Assembly: GCA_020027415.1 (NCBI GenBank)
Contig: JAHRAW010000225.1
Location: 1 to 6,898, forward strand
Direction: 5' to 3'
DNA length: 6,898 nt
Origin: Gammaproteobacteria bacterium
Lineage (GTDB): Bacteria; Pseudomonadota; Gammaproteobacteria; Arenicellales; Poriferihabitantaceae
A program made the position numbers and the translations under genes. How positions within the stretch are numbered: the stretch's first letter is position 1; each line of letters opens with the position of its first letter. Positions 1 to 6,625 of the stretch are shown here, piece by piece. Under the pieces are notes generated by a model. It worked only from the letters and a program-made list of their open reading frames with translations, did not search any database and was not told the DNA's origin.

Positions 1-1
1 G

Positions 2-382
2 TGGTGTGTCTGGTTTAATTCCACGCTCGGCATTCTGTCGTTTTTAAACATCCGCCAGAAAAAACTGACCTATCCCAATTTCTCCATGGATTCCATGCGC
101 ACATTGCCGGTGCCGAATCCAGACCATTGTGACCTCACCTTGCTCGCGCAAACCTTCACCAAATACGCCGATGAAAAACTGAAATCATTCCCCAACATTT
201 GCGCTGATCAAGTGCGCCATGCGTTAGATACTGCGGTGGTAGCCGCCGTGCCGGGCATTGGCCTGAAAATGATTCAACAATGCCGCGCGGCAATCAGTCG
301 CGAGCCAAGCGTAACCGCAACAAAAGCCCTGCTGGCTGCGCCGGCAGCCACGCCAGAAACCAAATCAGGCGCTCAATTTTAA
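2..382 (+). CDS. 3' end of a probable DNA N6-methyltransferase / restriction-modification protein (partial)
   Basis: The reading frame is open from the window edge to a TAA at 380-382, giving 126 residues, so the true start lies outside the window. The visible part begins WCVWFNSTLGIL, continues with an RxKKLTYPNFS-like stretch and LPVPNPD, and ends with a helical region containing AVPG and a SREPSV motif. From memory, this order (W-x-N-S-x-x-G, K-K-L-x-Y-P, L-P-V-P, then EPSV) resembles the extreme C-terminus of large class I SAM-dependent DNA methyltransferases of restriction-modification and related defence systems. The catalytic domain is not in view, so the assignment is by tail resemblance only. 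The last 25 or so residues are Ala/Pro/Thr-rich and look like an unstructured end. An internal ATG at 86 exists, but the homology-like segment begins upstream of it, so it is unlikely to be the start. The next gene begins 132 bases later and looks unrelated. Confidence 0.5.
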   Translation, partial: WCVWFNSTLGILSFLNIRQKKLTYPNFSMDSMRTLPVPNPDHCDLTLLAQTFTKYADEKLKSFPNICADQVRHALDTAVVAAVPGIGLKMIQQCRAAISREPSVTATKALLAAPAATPETKSGAQF

Positions 383-514
383 GCGCGCATACTTTTTGGA
401 TCATGTCTTTAATGTTTCTTTGCGGATTGTCTTGTTTGCCGTATCAGTCGTATATTTCCGCGCATTCTATGCGGTGCTGTTAGTGCGGAAATCCATGATA
501 ACTATTCATGCGAA

Positions 515-1666
515 ATGAAACACCACCAGCACCGAATTAACGCCGTAGAGGTGGACAACGCATGCGGCATGCTGATCGTCGCCTGGGACGATGGCATGCG
601 CAAATCGTTTCATCCGCTGTGGTTGCGCGACAACTGCCACTGCTCAAATTGCCGACACCCGAATGGTCAAAAGTTGATCGATGTGAGCGATTTGCCCGCC
701 GGTGTACGCGTGGCGGCGGCGACGAGGGATGGCGGCGGTGACGGCGTGCGGCTGTGTTTTGCGCCGGATGGGCATGCGGCGCGATTTGATGCGGCGTGGC
801 TGAGAGATTTTGCCGCCGATGCGGCGCCGAGTAAAAAATTGTGGGACGCCGAGGCGCTTAGCATGGACATGGTTGCGCGCGAGTACGCCGCTGTCGCCGG
901 CGGTAGCGAGGCACTCGGCGAGTGGCTGGCGCTCATTCTACGGTACGGGTTTGCGGTTTTGCGCGGTGCGCCGACCGAGCCCGCGAAGCCGGCAACGGTG
1001 TGCGCGGTGGTGGAATGGTTTGGCTATGTCCGTGAAACCAACTACGGCAAATTGTTTGAAGTCAAGGCGGTTGCCGAGCCGAACAATCTTGCGTTTACCG
1101 ACCTGGGGTTGGCGGTGCACACCGACAATCCGTATCGCGACCCGCCGCCGGCGTTGCAACTGCTGCACTGCTTAAAAAACACCGCCACCGGCGGCGACAG
1201 CATGGTGGTGGACGGCTTCAAAGCGGCGCAAATTCTGCAGCGCGAAAACGCCGCGCATTACGATGCGCTTGCGCGGCATGCGGTGCCGTTTCAGTTTCGC
1301 GATCGCACCAGCGACCGCGGCGCGGATTTACAAAACCGCCTGCCGGTGTTGGAGGTCGCAACCGACGCCACGAGAAAACTGCACGCCGTCAACTTCAACA
1401 ACCGCGCGCTCGGCGCGATTGACATTGCGCTTGATGCGCAAGCCGAATACTACGCCGCCTACCGCCATTTTGCTGAAATCTTGCGGCGCGACGACCGCAC
1501 CGTGCGCTTCAAAATGCGCGCCGGCGATTTGTTCATCGTGGATAATCGCCGCGTGTTGCATGGTCGCGCCGGTTTCACCAGCGGCGACCGCCACCTGCAA
1601 GGTTGCTATGCCGACGCCGATGCGCTGCTCTCCACTTGGCGCATCCTCAACACGCGTTCCCCATGA
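515..1666 (+). CDS. tmpA: Fe(II)/2-oxoglutarate oxygenase, TmpA-like (gamma-butyrobetaine hydroxylase family)
   Basis: A 383-residue protein with the two-domain layout of the gamma-butyrobetaine/trimethyllysine hydroxylase family. The N-terminal domain carries WLRDNCHCSNC, with C41, C43 and C46 plus H87 (in DGHAARF) as the likely structural zinc ligands. The C-terminal TauD-like double-stranded beta-helix carries the iron triad H202-x-D204 (in AVHTDNPYR) and H349 (in RVLHG), and R359 is the likely 2-oxoglutarate-binding arginine. The length is normal for the family. TmpA hydroxylates C1 of 2-(trimethylammonio)ethylphosphonate in the cytoplasm, and characterised TmpA enzymes are commonly misannotated as butyrobetaine hydroxylases. 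I prefer TmpA because a PhnZ/TmpB-type HD oxygenase follows after 7 bases, and the TmpB reaction needs the TmpA product. Carnitine-synthesis butyrobetaine hydroxylase remains the alternative, since sequence alone cannot separate the substrates. No strong ribosome binding site is seen before ATG 515. Confidence 0.72.
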   Translation: MKHHQHRINAVEVDNACGMLIVAWDDGMRKSFHPLWLRDNCHCSNCRHPNGQKLIDVSDLPAGVRVAAATRDGGGDGVRLCFAPDGHAARFDAAWLRDFAADAAPSKKLWDAEALSMDMVAREYAAVAGGSEALGEWLALILRYGFAVLRGAPTEPAKPATVCAVVEWFGYVRETNYGKLFEVKAVAEPNNLAFTDLGLAVHTDNPYRDPPPALQLLHCLKNTATGGDSMVVDGFKAAQILQRENAAHYDALARHAVPFQFRDRTSDRGADLQNRLPVLEVATDATRKLHAVNFNNRALGAIDIALDAQAEYYAAYRHFAEILRRDDRTVRFKMRAGDLFIVDNRRVLHGRAGFTSGDRHLQGCYADADALLSTWRILNTRSP

Positions 1667-1673
1667 CAATCCA

Positions 1674-2237
1674 ATGAAACCGACCCGCGACAATTTTTTT
1701 CAATTCTTGGATTGGCTGTTTTACCAACGCGGCGCCGAAGCCTATTTAGGCGAACCCGTGACCATCGCCGACCACATGCTACAAGCGGCGTATTGCGCCG
1801 AAGCCGACGGCGCCGATGAACCGCTAATTGTCGCCGCGCTGTTGCACGATGTCGGACATTTCACCGGCGCATTCGGCGACGATTACATTGAGAAGCGCAT
1901 AGACAATCGTCACGAAGAAGTCGGTTGCGCGGTGTTGTCGCCGCTCTTCCCGCGCGCCGTTGCCGAATCGATTGGACTGCATGTCGCCGCCAAAAAATAT
2001 CTGTGTGCAACCGACGCGGCGTATTACGATACGCTGTCGGATGCATCTAAAAAGACCCTGCAGTTGCAAGGCGGTGTTATGAACGACGATGAAGTTCGCG
2101 CATTTGAGAATCGGCGTTATTTTGCCGCCGCGGTCAAACTGCGCCGCTGGGATGACGCCGCTAAAGTGCGCGGCTTGCGCGTCAACGGCTTGCTGCATTA
2201 CCGTGCCATGATTGCACGCACGCTCATCGCCGCTTAA
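1674..2237 (+). CDS. tmpB: HD-domain mixed-valent di-iron oxygenase, TmpB/PhnZ-like
   Basis: A 187-residue HD-superfamily protein. The frame is open further upstream inside the preceding gene, but ATG 1674 is chosen because it lies 7 bases after that gene's stop and gives the usual PhnZ/TmpB length. With this start the expected residues fall at or within one position of PhnZ numbering (from memory): the lid pair Y24 and E27 in AYLGEP, iron ligands H34, H58-D59, H80, H103 and D160, plus H62 and K107/K108 near the phosphonate site. PhnZ and TmpB use O2 and a mixed-valent di-iron centre to cleave the C-P bond of a 1-hydroxyphosphonate. TmpB converts (R)-1-hydroxy-2-(trimethylammonio)ethylphosphonate to glycine betaine and phosphate. 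The Y-x-x-E pair and full ligand set argue against an ordinary HD phosphohydrolase. Substrate assignment depends on the upstream TmpA-like gene. PhnZ proper, acting on hydroxy-aminoethylphosphonate with a PhnY partner, is the alternative. Translation is probably coupled to the upstream gene, as no clear ribosome binding site is seen. Confidence 0.75.
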   Translation: MKPTRDNFFQFLDWLFYQRGAEAYLGEPVTIADHMLQAAYCAEADGADEPLIVAALLHDVGHFTGAFGDDYIEKRIDNRHEEVGCAVLSPLFPRAVAESIGLHVAAKKYLCATDAAYYDTLSDASKKTLQLQGGVMNDDEVRAFENRRYFAAAVKLRRWDDAAKVRGLRVNGLLHYRAMIARTLIAA

Positions 2238-2384
2238 TGTGCCAATATAAGTTCACTAAGTGCGACAATTTTCAGCAAACTGGAATCACCCCCGAAACCG
2301 CATCGCGATTCTCGGTCGGAGCGGCTACATAATTCGCTTGTAATAGGGTAAATTGAGCGATAACTACAACCACCGGACCAGATT
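2238..2384 (+). promoter_or_regulatory. Intergenic region that should carry the nap promoter
   Basis: These 147 bases between the HD oxygenase stop and the first nap ATG are lower in GC than the genes on either side. They must hold the end of the upstream transcript and any promoter for nap. I see no convincing intrinsic terminator, because no GC-rich hairpin is followed by a T run. No strong -35/-10 pair stands out; TTGTAA at 2338-2343 with GATAAC at 2359-2364 has a short 15-base spacer and is weak. No convincing FNR or NarP site is visible. Confidence 0.3.
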
Positions 2385-2531
2385 ATGACCGCCCTCGCTC
2401 GCCCGTCGGAGCCACTCCGGTAGTGCCACGTTGAACTCGCAACATTTTTGCTACTGACGGTTGTGGTCGTGCCGGCGATCACCATCGCCGGTATCGGCGG
2501 CTACGGATTGCTCATCTGGTTGGCGCAGTGA
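2385..2531 (+). pseudogene. napE: napE with an in-frame TAG stop at codon 13
   Basis: The frame from ATG 2385 to TGA 2529-2531 encodes a 48-codon NapE-type protein interrupted by TAG at 2421-2423. After the stop it reads ELATFLLLTVVVVPAITIAG and then GGYGLLIWLAQ. This is the single transmembrane helix and the G-G-Y-G-x-x-x-W signature of NapE, a small membrane protein of unknown exact role found at the head of many proteobacterial nap operons. The coding part after the stop is uninterrupted, and its TGA overlaps the napD ATG (TGATG), as in a working operon. A single C-to-T change from CAG would explain the TAG. No ATG follows the stop in frame, and the first candidate starts (TTG 2448, GTG 2463) would begin inside the helix. 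It may be a broken gene, a sequencing error, or a gene starting at an unusual codon. The NapE identity of the helix is fairly secure; its functional state is not. Confidence 0.7.
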
Positions 2532-2794
2532 TGAGCGCGCATATCACCAGTTTTGTCATCCTCTGCCATCCGCGGCAGCGGCGGGAAGTGCGCGATGCCG
2601 CCGCCGCTCTGCCCGGCGTGGAGATTCACCATTGCGGCGAAGACGGCAAAATCATCGCCCTCGCCGAAGGCGCCAATGAACATGCCATCGGCGATGCGCT
2701 GTTGCGCCTGCAATCCACCCCGGGCGTAATCGCCGCGAACATGGTGTATCACGGCATTGATATTGACGAAGGCGAGCAACGGCATGGCGATTAA
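2531..2794 (+). CDS. napD: NapD, cytoplasmic chaperone for NapA maturation
   Basis: An 87-residue protein of usual NapD length. It opens MSAHITSFVILCHP and has the PGVEIHH segment, a central hydrophobic strand, the late PGVIAANMVYHG segment typical of the family, and an acidic tail. NapD is a small ferredoxin-fold protein that binds the twin-arginine signal peptide of NapA in the cytoplasm and holds back export until the molybdenum cofactor and iron-sulfur cluster are loaded. ATG 2531 is preferred to GTG 2528 because it overlaps the napE stop as TGATG and gives the usual N-terminus. The 3' end overlaps napA by 11 bases, so translation of the two is probably coupled. Confidence 0.92.
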   Translation: MSAHITSFVILCHPRQRREVRDAAAALPGVEIHHCGEDGKIIALAEGANEHAIGDALLRLQSTPGVIAANMVYHGIDIDEGEQRHGD

Positions 2795-5270
2795 TCAGCA
2801 GCGGCGTGATTTCCTCAAAGCGCAAGCCGCCGCCGCCGCCATGGGCGTAATCGGCGCGCCGGGAGTTCTCGCCGCCAACCTGAACACCGATCCACGCAGC
2901 ACCCAAGTTCATTGGAATAAAGCGCCGTGCCGTTTCTGCGGCACCGGCTGCTCGGTAATGGTCGGCGTGCAGAATGGGCGCATCACCGCCACCCACGGCG
3001 ATGTTCGCTCGCCGGTCAACCGCGTCAAGGGCTATTTTCTGTCCAAAATTATGTACGGCGAAGATCGCCTGAAAACGCCGCTGATGCGCATGAAAAACGG
3101 CGTCTATGACAAAAACGGCGAGTTTCCCCCGGTGTCGTGGGAGCGCGCCTTTGACCAGATGGCGTATCAGTTCAAAAAAACCCTGCACGAAAAAGGTCCC
3201 GAGGCGGTTGGCATGTTCGGCTCCGGACAATGGACTGTGTGGGAGGGCTACGCCGCGGTCAAACTGATGAAAGCGGGTTTTCGCTCCAACAACATAGACC
3301 CCAACGCCCGCCACTGCATGGCGTCCGCCGCCGCCGGCTTCATCCGCACCTTCGGCCTTGACGAGCCGATGGGCTGTTATGACGACATTGAAGCCGCCGA
3401 TGCGTTTGTTTTGTGGGGCGCGAATATGGCGGAGATGCATCCGATTTTATGGACGCGCATCGCCGACCGTCGCCTGTCATTTCCGCATGTGAAAGTGGCG
3501 GTATTGTCGGTGTTCAAAAACCGTTGCTTTGGACTGGCGGATATTCCAATTCTATTTACGCCGCAAGGCGATTTGGCGATCCTGAACGGCATTGCCAATT
3601 TGATCATTCGCGACGGCGCGGTTAACCGCCGGTTCGTTCGCGACCACACCGTATTCCGTCGCGCCAACACCGACATCGGCTACGGCTTGCGCGCCTCGCA
3701 TCCACGCCAACAAAACGCAACCAATGCCGACCGCGCCGGAGGTTCATCGCCGATGACGTTTGCCGAGTACGCCGAGTTCGTCTCAGCCTACACCCCGCGC
3801 CGGGTGCGCGAATTATCCGGCATATCAGAAAGTCAATTGCGCCGGCTGGCGGATTTATACGCTGACCCCAAAATCAAAGTGGTGTCGTTTTGGACGATGG
3901 GCTTCAACCAGCACACCCGCGGCGTGTGGTGCAATCATCTGGTCTACAACCTGCATTTGTTAACCGGCAAGATTGCCGAGCCGGGCAATTCACCGTTTTC
4001 GCTGACCGGGCAGCCGTCGGCGTGCGGCACGGCGCGTGAAGTCGGCACTTTCACCCATCGCCTGCCGGCCGATTTGAATGTGACCAATCCCGCCCACCGC
4101 GCGCTCGCTGAGAAAATATGGCGGTTGCCGTCGGGCATTGTGCCGGCAAAACCCGGCTATCACGCGGTCGCGCAAAATCGTGCGTTGCGCGACGGCAAAC
4201 TGAACGCCTACTGGATTATGGTCAACAACAACCTGCAGGCGGCGGCGAATTTGAGCGAGGAGGGCTATCCGGGTTACCGCCACCCCGACAACTTCATCGT
4301 GGTCTCCGACGCCTACCCCACGGTCACCGCGCTGGCTGCTGATTTAATTTTGCCGACCGCCATGTGGGTGGAGAAGGAGGGCGCGTACGGCAACTCCGAG
4401 CGGCGTACGCAATTTTGGCGGCAGATGGTTACCGCGCCCGGACAATCGCGGTCTGATTTATGGCAGTTGATGGAATTCTCCAAGCGGTTCACCGCCGAGG
4501 AAACATGGCAAGCGGACATTCTGGCAAACTATCCCGCCTACCGCGGCAAGACGCTGTATGAAATTTTATTTATGAACGGCAAGGTCAATCGCTTTGCCTA
4601 CGCCGCCGCCGATGAGTACGACAACGACGAAGCCGCCGCATTCGGCTTTTACCCGCAAAAAGGATTATTTGAGGAATACGCCGAGTTCGGGCGCGGCAAG
4701 GGTCACGACCTCGACGACTTTGACGCCTATCACAACAACCGCGGTTTGCGCTGGCCCGTGGTTGACGGGCGGGAAACGCGTTGGCGGTATCGCGCCGGTC
4801 ACGACCCGTATGTGCCGCCCACCGAACGGGGTGTGTATTTTTACGGCAACGCCGACGGGCGCGCGCGCATATTCGCCGCGCCGTATGAACCGCCGGCGGA
4901 ATCCCCGGATGACGAGTATCCGTTTTGGCTCAGCACCGGGCGCGTGTTGGAGCACTGGCATTCCGGCTCCATGACCGGGCGCACGCCGGAGTTATACCGC
5001 GCGGTGCCGCATGCGCTAATTTATATGCATCCCGATGACGCGCGCGATTTGAAATTGCATCGCGGCGATGAAGCGGTGGTTGAATCGCGCCGCGGTGGCA
5101 TCCATGCGCGGGTGGAGACGCGCGGGCGTAACCAGCCTCCGCCGGGGCTTGTGTTCGTGCCTTGGTTTGACGCCGCCAGATTGATCAACAAAGTAACCCT
5201 GGACGCCACCGACCCGATTTCCAAACAAACCGATTACAAGAAATGCGCGGTTCGCATTTACCGAGCTTGA
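2784..5270 (+). CDS. napA: NapA, periplasmic nitrate reductase catalytic subunit, lacking the fourth cluster cysteine
   Basis: An 828-residue molybdoenzyme that reduces nitrate to nitrite in the periplasm with bis-MGD and one [4Fe-4S] cluster. ATG 2784 is chosen over the upstream in-frame start at 2757 because it places a twin-arginine signal at residues 5-31 (QQRRDFLK, then an Ala-rich core and probable cleavage at VLA-AN). An SD-like AAGGCGAG lies just upstream, inside napD. The cluster motif shows C49, C52 and C56 (APCRFCGTGC). The family then has NRGLNC(I/V)KGYF, but here residues 79-85 read NRVKGYF, so the four residues GLNC, including the fourth ligand, are absent. The molybdenum ligand C178 lies in PNARHCMAS. 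The rest follows E. coli NapA closely from memory: MGFNQHTRGVW, TGQPSACGTAREVG, MWVEKEGAYGN, STGRVLEHWH and the end DFKKCAV-like. No frameshift is seen. Apart from the missing block the gene looks under selection. No nearby cysteine replaces the ligand; H71 is the only obvious alternative donor. Confidence 0.96.
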   Translation: MAINQQRRDFLKAQAAAAAMGVIGAPGVLAANLNTDPRSTQVHWNKAPCRFCGTGCSVMVGVQNGRITATHGDVRSPVNRVKGYFLSKIMYGEDRLKTPLMRMKNGVYDKNGEFPPVSWERAFDQMAYQFKKTLHEKGPEAVGMFGSGQWTVWEGYAAVKLMKAGFRSNNIDPNARHCMASAAAGFIRTFGLDEPMGCYDDIEAADAFVLWGANMAEMHPILWTRIADRRLSFPHVKVAVLSVFKNRCFGLADIPILFTPQGDLAILNGIANLIIRDGAVNRRFVRDHTVFRRANTDIGYGLRASHPRQQNATNADRAGGSSPMTFAEYAEFVSAYTPRRVRELSGISESQLRRLADLYADPKIKVVSFWTMGFNQHTRGVWCNHLVYNLHLLTGKIAEPGNSPFSLTGQPSACGTAREVGTFTHRLPADLNVTNPAHRALAEKIWRLPSGIVPAKPGYHAVAQNRALRDGKLNAYWIMVNNNLQAAANLSEEGYPGYRHPDNFIVVSDAYPTVTALAADLILPTAMWVEKEGAYGNSERRTQFWRQMVTAPGQSRSDLWQLMEFSKRFTAEETWQADILANYPAYRGKTLYEILFMNGKVNRFAYAAADEYDNDEAAAFGFYPQKGLFEEYAEFGRGKGHDLDDFDAYHNNRGLRWPVVDGRETRWRYRAGHDPYVPPTERGVYFYGNADGRARIFAAPYEPPAESPDDEYPFWLSTGRVLEHWHSGSMTGRTPELYRAVPHALIYMHPDDARDLKLHRGDEAVVESRRGGIHARVETRGRNQPPPGLVFVPWFDAARLINKVTLDATDPISKQTDYKKCAVRIYRA

Positions 5271-5701
5271 TACTGCTTAGCCTAATCTTGGCGACGGCTG
5301 GGGTGGCGCCGTCGCTCGGTGCGGAGCGCCTCTACGACCGCTTGCGCGGCGATACTGCGATTGATCGGACGCCGCCGTCGCCGCTTGCGCCGCTTGAAAA
5401 ATCCGAGCGCCGGCGGACGCGCAACTATCCCGAGCAACCGCCGGTGATTCCGCATTCGGTCGCCGGGTATGAAATCAGTGTGCGCGCCAACCGATGTCTG
5501 TCGTGTCATTCGCGCCGCCGCTCGGCGGCAACCGGCGCACCGATGGTCAGCGTTTCGCATTTTATGGATCGCGATTTTCAAGTGCTGAGTGACATTTCAG
5601 CGCGGCGTTATTTTTGCAATCAATGCCATGTGGTGCAAACTTCCGCCCGCCCGCCGGTCACCAACGACTTCACCGACGGCGCGGATTTGCCGCGTCAATA
5701 G
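5243..5701 (+). CDS. napB: NapB, periplasmic diheme cytochrome c, electron donor to NapA
   Basis: A 152-residue exported cytochrome of normal NapB length. Residues 1-27 form a Sec signal peptide, with a hydrophobic core LILLSLILATAG and likely cleavage after SLGA. Two heme c sites follow: C85-x-x-C88-H89 (NRCLSCH) and C125-x-x-C128-H129 (YFCNQCH). The family's second axial histidines are visible at H71 (PPVIPHSVAGY) and H106 (SHFMD). NapB forms a complex with NapA and passes electrons from NapC to it. The start at ATG 5243 overlaps the napA 3' end by 28 bases. An in-frame TTG at 5267, overlapping the napA stop, would give a shorter but still plausible signal peptide. All heme-binding residues are present, so the electron-transfer partner of the unusual NapA appears intact. 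Confidence 0.95.
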   Translation: MRGSHLPSLILLSLILATAGVAPSLGAERLYDRLRGDTAIDRTPPSPLAPLEKSERRRTRNYPEQPPVIPHSVAGYEISVRANRCLSCHSRRRSAATGAPMVSVSHFMDRDFQVLSDISARRYFCNQCHVVQTSARPPVTNDFTDGADLPRQ

Positions 5702-5704
5702 CGC

Positions 5705-6307
5705 ATGTTGCGAAACTGGAAAAAGTGGACGACCGCCGGGTGGCGTCTGGTCACCCGCCCGGCGCTGTATTTGAGTTTGGGTTTTTTGTGCACCGGCGGA
5801 TTTGTAATGGGGGTTTTATTTTGGGGTGGATTTAATACCGCCTTGGAACTCAGCAACACCGAGCAGTTTTGCATTTCCTGCCATGAGATGCGCGACAATG
5901 TTTACGCCGAGTTGCAGCGCACCATTCACTACTCCAACCGCTCCGGCGTGCGCGCAACTTGCCCGGATTGCCATGTGCCGTATCAATGGACCGACAAAAT
6001 TGCGCGCAAGATTGCGGCTTCCAAGGAAGTTTGGGGCTGGATGTTTGGCGTCATCAACACCCGCGAGAAATTTCAGGCGCATCGTCGGGTGATGGCGGAG
6101 CGCGAATGGGCGCGGCTCAAGGACAACAACTCGCTGGAATGCCGCAACTGCCACTTGTTTGAATCCATGGATTTCGCCGCCCAATCGCCGCGCGCCGCGC
6201 GCATGCACGCCGAAGGGCTCGGTGAACTGGGATTGACTTGCATAGACTGCCACAAAGGCATCGCCCACGAATTGCCCGACATGACTGGCGTGCCGGGCTG
6301 GCACTGA
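5705..6307 (+). CDS. napC: NapC, membrane-anchored tetraheme quinol dehydrogenase
   Basis: A 200-residue protein of the NapC/NirT family that oxidises membrane quinol and delivers electrons to NapB. A basic N-terminus (LRNWKKW) is followed by one uncleaved transmembrane helix at about residues 19-42, then a periplasmic domain. Four heme c motifs are visible: C56-x-x-C59-H60 (CISCHEMRDN), C86-x-x-C89-H90 (CPDCHVPYQW), C146-x-x-C149-H150 (CRNCH) and C179-x-x-C182-H183 (CIDCHKGIAHELP). Order and spacing fit NapC, and the length is normal. The gene starts 3 bases after the napB stop. No napF, napG or napH follows, so this is the quinol-NapC-NapB-NapA layout seen in Paracoccus, Rhodobacter and Pseudomonas types. 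Other NapC/NirT relatives (NrfH, TorC, CymA) are possible by fold, but the position settles the call. Confidence 0.95.
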   Translation: MLRNWKKWTTAGWRLVTRPALYLSLGFLCTGGFVMGVLFWGGFNTALELSNTEQFCISCHEMRDNVYAELQRTIHYSNRSGVRATCPDCHVPYQWTDKIARKIAASKEVWGWMFGVINTREKFQAHRRVMAEREWARLKDNNSLECRNCHLFESMDFAAQSPRAARMHAEGLGELGLTCIDCHKGIAHELPDMTGVPGWH

Positions 6308-6360
6308 AAGCGCAACCGGGTGCAGTGCGTTCGCCGCGAAATTGTTGCAAGCTGTTGTAA

Positions 6361-6401
6361 TTCACCGGCATCTTTGGCTATTTTTTACCACCATCGGTGA
6401 A
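6361..6401 (+). repeat. 7-bp inverted repeat upstream of the exported-protein start
   Basis: TTCACCG at 6361-6367 and its exact reverse complement CGGTGAA at 6395-6401 flank a 27-base spacer that contains a T-rich stretch. The right arm includes GGTGA at 6397-6401, which serves well as a ribosome binding site for ATG 6408. If transcribed, the hairpin would hide that site. It could equally be a weak operator or chance; a 7-base match with a long loop is modest evidence. Confidence 0.3.
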
Positions 6402-6407
6402 CACGCA

Positions 6408-6625
6408 ATGAAAACTTCAATTCTCAAAGCGCTTTCAGGCGGGGTTGCGGTTGCCCTATTGCTGGTGTTTTCGCTGTCGGCGCAAGCCGCGGAGAGCGTA
6501 AAAGCCGGCGAACCCAGTTGGGTGGGGCGTAACAGCATTGCGTACCTTATCAAGAATGTTGTAACTCAGCGCATCGGCGGCAAAGCCGAATTGGCGCCGG
6601 GTGACAACGCCGCCATTTTGAACGG
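6408..6625 (+). pseudogene. 5' remnant of an exported binding protein, possibly glycine betaine/proline-type ABC substrate-binding
   Basis: ATG 6408 has GGTGA 6-7 bases upstream and begins a clear Sec signal peptide: MKTSILK, a hydrophobic core to about residue 22, and AQA-AES cleavage near residue 27. The mature part reads GEPSWVGRNSIAYLIKNVV, then RIGGKAELAPGDNAAI. From memory this resembles the first part of OpuAC/ProX-type betaine-binding proteins (W-x-x-x-x-I-A-x-L-I, then a long helix, then E-L-x-P-G-x-N-A-x-I). At about residue 71 family-like sequence stops. The same frame continues as a Ser/Arg/Cys-rich shadow sequence to a TGA at 6759-6761, while the overlapping +2 frame becomes the protein-like one. 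The gene therefore looks truncated by a deletion or rearrangement at about 6617-6630. A real binding protein would be roughly 300 residues. The export signal is secure; the family is tentative. Confidence 0.5.

Noticed and set aside
460..476. CGCAT-TCT-ATGCG hairpin as a terminator
   Set aside because: The stem is only five pairs and no T run follows it.
280..483. Short + strand open frame after the methyltransferase-like end
   Set aside because: Its first half is an out-of-frame shadow of the upstream gene. The second half shows no ribosome binding site or recognisable family.
1263..1673. Upstream extension of the HD oxygenase frame inside tmpA
   Set aside because: The extension is Ala/Arg/Cys-rich shadow sequence. 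The family-like protein and the PhnZ-matching residue numbers begin at ATG 1674.
2353..2366. FNR-like TTGAG-CGAT-AACTA before napE
   Set aside because: Only 7 of 10 consensus positions match, and it ends 19 bases before the napE ATG, too close for normal FNR activation.
2652..3440. 262-codon reverse-strand open frame over napD and napA
   Set aside because: It lies opposite strongly conserved napD/napA and has no recognisable motif. Long antisense frames are common in GC-rich genes.
5816..6304. 162-codon reverse-strand open frame over napC
   Set aside because: It is antisense to the four heme motifs of napC and is explained by GC-rich codon structure.
6308..6345. Intrinsic terminator after napC
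   Set aside because: I looked for a GC-rich stem followed by a T run and found none; the T run at 6380-6386 does not follow a stable stem.
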